Assembly: GCF_023611505.1 (NCBI RefSeq)
Contig: NZ_CP097843.1
Location: 1,302,001 to 1,366,000 of the forward strand
DNA from: Streptococcus oralis
Lineage (GTDB): Bacteria > Bacillota > Bacilli > Lactobacillales > Streptococcaceae
Length of the DNA: 64,000 nucleotides
Reading direction: 5' to 3'
Positions 56,607 through 64,000 of the stretch are shown here, piece after piece. The first letter of the stretch is position 1, and each line of letters starts with the position of its first letter. Under the pieces are notes generated by a model. The model ran no database searches, was not told the DNA's origin, and was given only the letters and a program-made list of their open reading frames with translations. A program made the translations under genes and the position numbers.

Positions 56607-56711
56607 GTCTATCAATCAAACAGAAGGCTCATAGAGAGCCATTGAGAGAAGGCTATTTGACAACTCAAGTAGCCTTTTCTTATTTTAAAAAACGAGATTG
56701 GAGTTTCAACT
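56607..56711 (+). promoter_or_regulatory. Structured leader of the NSS transporter gene, possible attenuator
   Basis: The leader contains a first hairpin (GGCTC at 56626-56630 and GAGCC at 56636-56640) and then a 12-bp stem with a CAAC loop (56649-56676) followed by TTCTTATTTT, which looks like an intrinsic terminator before the coding region. The AAGGCT sequence occurs twice (56624-56629 and 56649-56654), and both copies can pair with the AGCCTT arm (56671-56676), so alternative structures are possible. Confidence 0.55.
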
Positions 56712-58052
56712 ATGTCAGAAAAATCGCAATGGGGATCGAAACTAGGCTTTATTCTAACATCTGCTGGTTCAGCCATCGGACTTGGAGCCGTTTGGAAATT
56801 TCCCTACATGACTGCTGCTAATGGCGGTGGAGGCTTTTTACTAGTCTTTCTTATTTCTACCATTTTAATCGGTTTCCCGCTCCTGCTTGCTGAATTTGCC
56901 CTTGGTCGTAGTGCTAGCGTTTCCGCTATCAAAACCTTTGGAAAACTGGGCAACAATAACAAGTACAACTTTATCGGTTGGATTGGTGCCTTTGCCCTCT
57001 TTATCCTTCTCTCCTTTTACAGTGTTATCGGAGGATGGATTCTAGTCTATCTGGGTATTGAGTTTGGGAAATTGTTCCATCTTGGTGGAACAGGTGATTA
57101 TGCTCAGTTATTCACTTCAATCATTTCAAATCCAGCCATTGCTCTAGGGGCTCAAGCTTCCTTTATCTTGTTGAATATCTTTATTGTATCACGTGGGGTT
57201 CAAAAAGGGATTGAAAGAGCCTCAAAAGTTATGATGCCCCTGCTCTTTATCATTTTTGTCATTATCATTGGACGCTCTCTCAGTTTGCCAAATGCCATGG
57301 AAGGCGTTCTCTACTTCCTCAAACCAGACTTCTCAAAACTGACCAGTGCCGGTTTCCTTTATGCTCTAGGACAATCTTTCTTTGCCCTTTCACTAGGGGT
57401 CACAGCCATGCTGACCTATGCGTCCTACTTAGACAAGAAAACCAATCTGGTCCAATCAGGGATTTCCATTGTAGCCATGAACATCTCGGTATCCATCATG
57501 GCAGGTCTAGCCATTTTCCCAGCCATGTCAGCCTTCAATATCCAGTCTGAAGGAGGACCAAGTCTCCTCTTTATCGTCTTGCCTCAACTCTTTGACAAGA
57601 TGCCTTTTGGAACCATTTTCTACATCCTCTTCCTCTTGCTCTTCCTTTTTGCGACAGTCACTTCATCTGTCGTGATGCTGGAAATCAATGTGGGAAATAT
57701 CACCAATCAGGACAACAGCAAGCGGGCTAAATGGAGTGCCATTTTAGGAATCTTGACCTTTGTCTTTGGGATACCTTCAGCCCTATCTTACGGTGTTATG
57801 GCAGATGTTCACATCTTTGGAAAGACCTTCTTTGATGCTATGGACTTCTTGGTTTCCAATCTTCTCATGCCATTTGGAGCTCTCTGCCTTTCACTTTTTA
57901 CAGGCTATATCTTTAAAAAGGCTCTTGCTATAGAGGAACTCCATCTCGATGAAAGAGCCTGGAAACAAGTACTTTTCCAAGTCTGGCTCTTCCTCCTTCG
58001 TTTCATCATTCCTATCATCATCATTGTGGTTTTTATTGCCCAATTTATGTAA
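56712..58052 (+). CDS. Neurotransmitter:sodium symporter (NSS) family transporter
   Basis: Sodium-coupled transporter of 446 residues with about 11-12 helices of the LeuT fold. The N-terminal GFILTSAGSAIGLGAVWKFPYM is the family signature that forms the Na+ and substrate site; SGGWILVYLG-type helices and ATVTSSVVMLEINVGN follow. Bacterial members import amino acids such as tryptophan, tyrosine or leucine; the substrate here is unknown. Translation begins after a weak GATTGGAG ribosome-binding site. The structured leader suggests control in response to a metabolite or ribosome pausing. Confidence 0.92.
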   Translation: MSEKSQWGSKLGFILTSAGSAIGLGAVWKFPYMTAANGGGGFLLVFLISTILIGFPLLLAEFALGRSASVSAIKTFGKLGNNNKYNFIGWIGAFALFILLSFYSVIGGWILVYLGIEFGKLFHLGGTGDYAQLFTSIISNPAIALGAQASFILLNIFIVSRGVQKGIERASKVMMPLLFIIFVIIIGRSLSLPNAMEGVLYFLKPDFSKLTSAGFLYALGQSFFALSLGVTAMLTYASYLDKKTNLVQSGISIVAMNISVSIMAGLAIFPAMSAFNIQSEGGPSLLFIVLPQLFDKMPFGTIFYILFLLLFLFATVTSSVVMLEINVGNITNQDNSKRAKWSAILGILTFVFGIPSALSYGVMADVHIFGKTFFDAMDFLVSNLLMPFGALCLSLFTGYIFKKALAIEELHLDERAWKQVLFQVWLFLLRFIIPIIIIVVFIAQFM

Positions 58053-58054
58053 TC

Positions 58055-58087
58055 AAAAAGGACTTGAGTAATGAACTCAGGCCCTTT
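58055..58087. terminator. Terminator between the NSS gene and manA
   Basis: AAAGG and CCTTT with CTTGAGT and ACTCAGG stacked inside, then CTTTTTTT on the plus strand. It also lies after manA on the minus strand. Confidence 0.7.
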
Positions 58088-58093
58088 CTTTTT

Positions 58094-59038
58094 TTATGGA
58101 TGACTGACAATCAATTCTAAAGCCTGTCCTTCCAGAGTCCAAGATTCAACATCACTTGGTAGGATAAAGTGGCTGCCTTTTTGGATTGGATAGTTTTTTC
58201 CGTCAACAGTAAGCTGACCTTGACCAGCCAAGACGCTATACAAGCTGTAGTCAGCTGTCTTTTCAAAAACAACTTTTCCAGTAATTTCCCACTTGTAAAC
58301 TGCGAAGAAATCATTAGAAACAAGGAGAGTGGAACGCAAATCATCAGCTTTGATAGTTACAGGACGGCTATTAGCAGGCTCACCAATGTTTAAAACATCG
58401 ATAGATTTTTCAAGGTGAAGTTCACGCAAATTGCCCTTGTCGTCCTTACGATCAAAGTCATAGACACGGTAGGTGGTATCGCTAGACTGCTGGGTTTCAA
58501 GAATCAAGATACCTGCGCCAATAGCGTGCATGGTGCCACTTGGTACATAGAAGAAATCTCCAGCCTTAACAGGGACTTTCGTCAGCAAGGCATCCCAGTT
58601 CTTGTCCTCGATTTGCTGGCGGAGTTCTTCTTTTGACTTGGCATTATGCCCATATATAATCTCTGAACCTTCATCCGCAGCGATAATGTACCAGCACTCT
58701 GTTTTTCCAAGTTCGCCTTCATGCTCGAGTCCATAGGCATCGTCTGGATGAACTTGAACGCTGAGCCAGTCATTGGCATCGAGAATCTTGGTCAAAAGTG
58801 GAAATACAGGTTCTGGACGGTTGCCAAACAATTCACGGTGCTCCGCATACAATGTAGCTAGATCTGTTCCCTCAAAGCGCCCATTAGCGACCTTTGAAAC
58901 CCCATTGGGGTGAGCTGAGATAGCCCAGTATTCGCCAATTTTTTCACTTGGAATGTCGTAGCCAAACTCATCACGTAGCTTGGTTCCTCCCCAGATTTTT
59001 TCTTGCATAACTGATTGTAAAAATAATGGTTCTGACAT
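58094..59038 (-). CDS. manA: Mannose-6-phosphate isomerase, class I
   Basis: Zinc isomerase of 314 residues that interconverts mannose-6-P and fructose-6-P and links mannose use and mannose-based sugars to glycolysis. It has the KIWGGTKLRDEFGYDIPSE start, LLTKILDANDWLSVQVHPDD with the metal-binding Gln and His, and the PSGTMHAIGAGILILETQQSSD motif. The length is that of the short Firmicutes type. An extended -10 (TGCTATAAT) lies about 30 bp upstream. Confidence 0.95.
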   Translation of the reverse strand: MSEPLFLQSVMQEKIWGGTKLRDEFGYDIPSEKIGEYWAISAHPNGVSKVANGRFEGTDLATLYAEHRELFGNRPEPVFPLLTKILDANDWLSVQVHPDDAYGLEHEGELGKTECWYIIAADEGSEIIYGHNAKSKEELRQQIEDKNWDALLTKVPVKAGDFFYVPSGTMHAIGAGILILETQQSSDTTYRVYDFDRKDDKGNLRELHLEKSIDVLNIGEPANSRPVTIKADDLRSTLLVSNDFFAVYKWEITGKVVFEKTADYSLYSVLAGQGQLTVDGKNYPIQKGSHFILPSDVESWTLEGQALELIVSHP

Positions 59039-59158
59039 GTCGATCTCCTGTCTGATTTTTCTCCCCTCATTATAGCAAAAAGCTAGGTCTTATTGAACTC
59101 TTTTTCCTATCTTATAAAGTAGGGAGAAGATTTTGTAAAAATAGTGAACAAATGTGCT

Positions 59159-60607
<1,449 letters not shown>

Positions 60608-60704
60608 TCACTTGGTTTGATAGTTCTATTATACTAAAAAGGGGGCAAAAAGTTTGAAAATATATGGATAATGATGGTACTAATCTTGCTTACATGTACA
60701 AAAA

Positions 60705-60722
60705 AAGACTGAAACCAGTCTT
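60705..60722 (-). terminator. SemiSWEET gene terminator
   Basis: Perfect 7-bp stem AAGACTG (60705-60711) with CAGTCTT (60716-60722), then TTTTTTTGT on the minus strand. Confidence 0.75.
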
Positions 60723-60726
60723 CTTT

Positions 60727-60987
60727 TTAAATCAATGCTGTGATAGCCGTCACCAGACCAAAAACGATACCAGGTGCATTAGCAGCCGCAAGGGGGATAT
60801 CTCTTTCTTTCTTGAAAAGACCGTAGTAAACCCATAGACTACAGTTGATGGCTGCAACCAAGGGCTGGATAAAGTTTCCTTTTTGACCAGCCAGGTTGTT
60901 CATAATTTGTGGGAAGTAAGACACGTACATCATAACAGACATGAAGGTCGCTACCCAACCCAAAACTTTCATTTGTTTTTCAGACAT
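60727..60987 (-). CDS. SemiSWEET family sugar transporter (PQ-loop)
   Basis: Small transporter of 86 residues with three membrane helices; two copies pair to form a pore. The PQ motif appears in VSYFPQIMNNLAGQKGN, and the Asn in AAINCSLWVYYGL is a conserved substrate-site residue. SemiSWEETs move mono- or disaccharides down their gradient. The start at 60987 gives the usual length; an upstream ATG at 61005 lacks a ribosome-binding site. It lies next to a phospho-beta-glucosidase but is separated from it by a gap of about 125 bases and has its own terminator. Confidence 0.88.
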   Translation of the reverse strand: MSEKQMKVLGWVATFMSVMMYVSYFPQIMNNLAGQKGNFIQPLVAAINCSLWVYYGLFKKERDIPLAAANAPGIVFGLVTAITALI

Positions 60988-61117
60988 TTTCAAAACTTCT
61001 TTCATTTTTATGAATCATATTTTATAATCTTTTTTCAAAACAATCAAGACTTTGAAGCATTTGTTATGAAGATGTAAACTATCACAATCTTGTGATAAGA
61101 AAGAGGAAACAGAAAAA

Positions 61118-61135
61118 GACCGGATTGCTCCGATC
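61118..61135 (-). terminator. Terminator after the VOC-family gene
   Basis: GACCGGA (61118-61124) with TCCGATC (61129-61135), one mismatch, 4-base loop, then TTTTTCTG on the minus strand. Confidence 0.6.
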
Positions 61136-61205
61136 TTTTCAATAGTTCATATTCTCACATTCTGTATTAAGAATAATTAAGGTTAGCTTCAAATGATTAA
61201 GCGAC

Positions 61206-61553
61206 CTATTTCAGACGATAAAAATCAATCACAAGACCAGCAGGGCCTTTAACTAGTAGAGACTCCGTTCCCCAATCCGTTTCACAAGGACCGTGTAAAA
61301 TCTCGACACCAATTTCTTTCAATCGTTGATAGTTCTGGTCTACATCCTCAACCTCAATATGAAGAATGATTCCTGACTGAAAATCTTCCAAAGGAATCAA
61401 ATGATTTTGGGACAACATAAGACAATGACTGCCAATCGTGAACTGAGCAAAACTGTCATCAACATAGTCTGCTTTTTTATCCAAAATACGCTCCAATTCA
61501 GCACAGACTTGGGAAATATTTGAAACAATAATATCCAATTGATTTAAATTCAT
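61206..61553 (-). CDS. VOC (glyoxalase/bleomycin resistance) family protein
   Basis: Protein of 115 residues with the vicinal oxygen chelate fold: beta-alpha-beta halves, with the C-terminal pattern NYQRLKEIGVEILHGPCETDWGTESLLVKGPAGLVIDFYRL, quoted here only by its ends, GVEILHGPCETDWG and GLVIDFYRL. The substrate and metal ligands are unclear. It is monocistronic, and the start is preceded by AGGTGTAT. It separates the SemiSWEET gene from the NACHT gene. Confidence 0.82.
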   Translation of the reverse strand: MNLNQLDIIVSNISQVCAELERILDKKADYVDDSFAQFTIGSHCLMLSQNHLIPLEDFQSGIILHIEVEDVDQNYQRLKEIGVEILHGPCETDWGTESLLVKGPAGLVIDFYRLK

Positions 61554-61576
61554 CTGTATACACCTGAATAAATTAT

Positions 61577-63376
61577 TTATAGTTCCTCTATGATACTAGC
61601 TACCTTTCGTTTTTTCGTTTTCATATTATGTGTAGATTCATATATTTTATATATAAATTCAACTTGATTAGATAACCAAGAGAACATATTTACAAATTTT
61701 TCTTCACCAAATAGCTCTATCCCTGCATCTATCGTCATATAAGGAATACCATTTCCTATTTTAGAACTAAAAGTCTCATAATCTTCTTTTGAAACAAAAT
61801 CCTTTCTATCGTTCTGATATTTATTCAATAGAATTAACAGTCTCAGACCATTACATAAATACATATCCTTAATATACAAAGAGCCATGATATTGTTCATT
61901 TTCTTCCTGATTCTCAATAGAAAATGTATTAAATAATGTTTTTAAAAAAGAGAGCATACCTTCTTTTTCATAGAGGCTAATAATATTTTGCATAACAGGT
62001 TTTAGAATAATGGAGTTCACTTTCTCACTTTGTAAATCAAACAACATATAAAAATATGAGTCTGTTTGAATTGTTGATGATTCTCTAAGCCATCCATCTA
62101 AAAGTTTTTCTTGGGTAGTATCAGGTAATTTACAAGTATACCATGCTGAAAAATATTCTTGAAAAGAGCGATGAGAGAATCTATATTCTAGTCCTTCTTT
62201 TACAAGCATACAGACAGAATGGACTAAATCTTCCTGAAAGTCATCAACATTAAAACTAAATTTATCTTTGAATTTTTCTTTCGCACTATTTATTAGTTCA
62301 TGTAATCTTGTTTCGGAAAATTCATATTCTCCTTTAAAGTACGATTTAAAGCAAATGTAGGAGAATACAAGTTTAAAATCCTCACAACTTAAACCACTTC
62401 GTATATCTCTTACAAATGAATCTTTCGTAGCATCATGTACATTAAATAGAGTTACAAATGCTTCCTCGTAAAAATCATTTAAACGCTCAGGAATTGACGC
62501 ATGTTTTTGGAATGTTAATAACATAATCGTCAATAATAAAGGATTAGAAGCAAATGATTTATATTTTTCATATAATTTCTTCTCTAATTCCTTAGAAAAT
62601 ATTGATTTTGCCGTTTCATCAAAATCAATCTTATTAATTAGACTCAACGCTTGTTCTTTAGTTAATGGTAATGACTCAAACTCACTAAAATCTGACCATC
62701 CTATAAATTCTGTTGATGGTCTAGAGGAAACAAAAACTTGGTTTGAGGCATACATTTCACAGAACTCCTTAATTTCTTTAGTAATAGAAGATTTCTTATC
62801 ATGGTGAATTTCATCAAATCCATCTAAAAAAATTATGTAAGCACCTTGTTCTAAGCTATCGTCAAAATACTTTCTTTCCAACCTAAATCCATTTGATACC
62901 AAAGTTTTAAATATTAAATTTGAAATATTTAATTCTTTATTCTCTAAAGTATTCAAACTTCTTAATTCGATAAATACTGGAATAAAATTTGTAACTTCCA
63001 TCGAATTTAAAAAAAGATGTTTAAACAATATTGACTTACCAATTCCACCAGTTCCTGTAACTAAAATTTTACTATCAATTTCTAATAAATTATTAATATC
63101 AGAAGAAGAGAGTGTTTGACCTGCATAAGATATACCTGTAGATTCATAAAAAGAGTATAGATCTTTTCTTTCTCTCCTATAAATAATAGTTTTTATTTTC
63201 CCATATCTGTCCTTTGTATTTTTTAGATAATCTTCATATGCTGTTCTGTATTCAATAGCTGCACTAGCATCAAGATCTTTAAAATAACTTTTAATTTTTT
63301 CCCAACCTAGATTAATTCCACTCTTTACTATATCAGTTGCTACACTAGTTACTATAGCTTTCCCGTCAATATCCAT
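61577..63376 (-). CDS. NACHT domain NTPase, candidate antiphage protein
   Basis: Cytosolic STAND-type NTPase of 599 residues. An N-terminal helical region (1-95) has no recognised enzyme. The NACHT module follows: Walker A GTGGIGKS at 108-115, Walker B IIFLDGFDEI at 181-190, and sensor VFVSSRPS at 214-221, then NACHT-associated helices with YRFSHRSFQEYFSAWY (near residue 395), a winged-helix-like segment seen in NLR proteins. About 200 C-terminal residues form a sensor-like region. Bacterial NACHT proteins (bNACHT) defend against phages. The gene is visibly richer in A+T than its neighbours, pointing to transfer. It stands alone; no partner gene is adjacent. Confidence 0.85.
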   Translation of the reverse strand: MDIDGKAIVTSVATDIVKSGINLGWEKIKSYFKDLDASAAIEYRTAYEDYLKNTKDRYGKIKTIIYRRERKDLYSFYESTGISYAGQTLSSSDINNLLEIDSKILVTGTGGIGKSILFKHLFLNSMEVTNFIPVFIELRSLNTLENKELNISNLIFKTLVSNGFRLERKYFDDSLEQGAYIIFLDGFDEIHHDKKSSITKEIKEFCEMYASNQVFVSSRPSTEFIGWSDFSEFESLPLTKEQALSLINKIDFDETAKSIFSKELEKKLYEKYKSFASNPLLLTIMLLTFQKHASIPERLNDFYEEAFVTLFNVHDATKDSFVRDIRSGLSCEDFKLVFSYICFKSYFKGEYEFSETRLHELINSAKEKFKDKFSFNVDDFQEDLVHSVCMLVKEGLEYRFSHRSFQEYFSAWYTCKLPDTTQEKLLDGWLRESSTIQTDSYFYMLFDLQSEKVNSIILKPVMQNIISLYEKEGMLSFLKTLFNTFSIENQEENEQYHGSLYIKDMYLCNGLRLLILLNKYQNDRKDFVSKEDYETFSSKIGNGIPYMTIDAGIELFGEEKFVNMFSWLSNQVEFIYKIYESTHNMKTKKRKVASIIEEL

Positions 63377-63522
63377 GTTAATCTCCTTTTTAATTTCACT
63401 ATTAATCTTATTTTACCATAAATAAAATTTTCCAAGCAAATTTTTAATATGCCATAGGTCTATTATATCACTATTTGTAAAAAATATATGAATATATGTT
63501 ATCTCAAGACCTTAATACGCAA
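63377..63522. other. AT-rich upstream region of the NACHT gene
   Basis: No gene is visible. The RBS AAAAGGAGAT precedes the NACHT start; several A/T-rich -10-like sequences occur but none has a convincing -35 partner. The MITE-like element begins at 63523. Confidence 0.4.
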
Positions 63523-63696
63523 ATTTAAAAGAGTCTGAGACAAAAGTCTAACCTTAAATATAAAAAGCGAACAAAACGAGTCATCTGATACTCAGAATTC
63601 GGTCTTGTTCGCTTTTTTGTCTAATCTATCGATTTTTAAAATTTATAATAAGGAATTTCTAAAATTAAAATCTTTTTGTCCCAGACTCTTTTAAAT
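63523..63696. mobile_element. 174-bp MITE-like element with terminal inverted repeats
   Basis: The ends are near-identical inverted repeats: left 63523-63545 (ATTTAAAAGAGTCTGAGACA) and right 63674-63696 (inverse of ATTTAAAAGAGTCTGGGACA), about 22 of 24 matches. Inside is a perfect 13-bp hairpin (AAAAAGCGAACAA at 63562-63574, TTGTTCGCTTTTT at 63605-63617) with a T-run that can act as terminator in both directions. No coding frame is present. Similar GTCTGGGACAAAAA repeats are common between streptococcal genes. Confidence 0.7.
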
Positions 63697-63716
63697 AACA
63701 ATTTTTCTTAGAGAAA

Positions 63717-64000
63717 TTATTTAATTGCGCGTGATTGCAATCCTTCTTCTTCCAAGAAGAGGCGGAATGGTACGAGTTCTTCTGCTTCGTATTTTTCCTT
63801 GAAGGCTTTGATAGCTTCTTCTGAGTGAAGTTTTGGATCGAGTTCAAGCACTTCTACTGGAAGTGGACGGTGTTGTGTGATGTGGGCATCGATCACAACT
63901 GTCTTACCTTCTTTGTTCAATTTAACAGCTTCTGCAACAACTGCATCGATGTCTTCGATACGGTCTACTGTAAATCCAACAGCACCTTGTGCTTCAGCGA
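63717..64000 (-). CDS. spxB: Pyruvate oxidase SpxB, C-terminal part only
   Basis: The last 93 residues of pyruvate oxidase, which makes acetyl phosphate, CO2 and H2O2 from pyruvate, O2 and phosphate with TPP and FAD. H2O2 from SpxB is a hallmark of mitis-group streptococci. The frame reads from the window end ([16 protein letters not shown]) to the stop at 63717 and ends in [13 protein letters not shown], the known SpxB C-terminus. The N-terminal 490 or so residues lie beyond base 64000. The MITE-like hairpin just downstream may supply its terminator. Confidence 0.95.
   Translation of the reverse strand, partial: AEAQGAVGFTVDRIEDIDAVVAEAVKLNKEGKTVVIDAHITQHRPLPVEVLELDPKLHSEEAIKAFKEKYEAEELVPFRLFLEEEGLQSRAIK

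Noticed and set aside
56607..56711. T-box riboswitch before the NSS transporter
   Set aside because: The conserved T-box sequence (GGGTGGNACCGCG-like) and a specifier stem are not seen, and the leader is too short.

Overview
The window is a low-GC Gram-positive chromosome segment from a mitis-group Streptococcus (pneumococcus, mitis or oralis relatives). The evidence is the gene content and order: SpxB, ClpP-YlbG-livJHMGF, prfB-ftsE-ftsX-ptsG, metK with a SAM-III (SMK) riboswitch, CtsR-controlled clpE and clpP, gyrB-ezrA and PgdA. Most of it is core chromosome, carried mainly on the minus strand. I saw no rRNA genes, tRNA genes or CRISPR array.

Layout. 1-3.8 kb: ppaC (cut by the window start), a GIY-YIG protein and tRNA methyltransferase pair, cvfD and a HAD-cyclophilin fusion. 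3.85-8.5 kb: a five-gene exopolysaccharide operon (UDP-GlcNAc 2-epimerase, a membrane protein with a degenerate GGDEF domain, a 46-residue membrane peptide, a processive glycosyltransferase and a GH8 hydrolase) behind a strong promoter and an AT-rich upstream region. 8.7-12.2 kb: a GNAT gene, then an IS3-family element whose orfB is split near its 3' end by a decayed IS110-family element. 12.3-26.6 kb: aldo/keto reductase, pgdA, ezrA, gyrB, HAD, DJ-1, rodA, dinG, nnrD, HAD, folD and a frameshifted TfoX-like gene. 26.6-35.7 kb: a polar amino acid ABC pair, then plus-strand DUF1797, clpE, NUDIX and DUF1827 genes, then metK, cshB and an exonuclease/phosphatase-family gene. 35.7-41.6 kb: ptsG with a CcpA-type site, ftsX-ftsE, prfB with its programmed frameshift, and a CBS-ACT protein. 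41.7-45.3 kb: an operon with a winged-helix/cytidylyltransferase/choline-kinase-like fusion, a 61-residue membrane peptide and an NCS1 permease. 45.4-53 kb: branched-chain amino acid ABC operon, ylbG, clpP, upp, comEB and a TetR regulator. 53-61.6 kb: DegV, BaiN-like flavoprotein, NUDIX, a MerR/TipAS regulator, an NSS transporter with a structured leader, manA, a GH1 phospho-beta-glucosidase, a SemiSWEET and a VOC protein. 61.6-64 kb: an AT-rich NACHT NTPase gene (probable phage defence), a 174-bp MITE-like element and the 3' end of spxB.

The least explained parts are these: the exopolysaccharide operon, whose GGDEF domain has lost both its catalytic and inhibitory-site signatures; the fused activating-enzyme/permease operon at 41.8-45.2 kb; the NSS-transporter leader, which looks like an attenuator; the lone NACHT gene; the nested IS with a possible bridge-RNA region; and several small repeats and leaderless-looking starts. 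All functional calls rest on reading motifs by eye. No database search was run.
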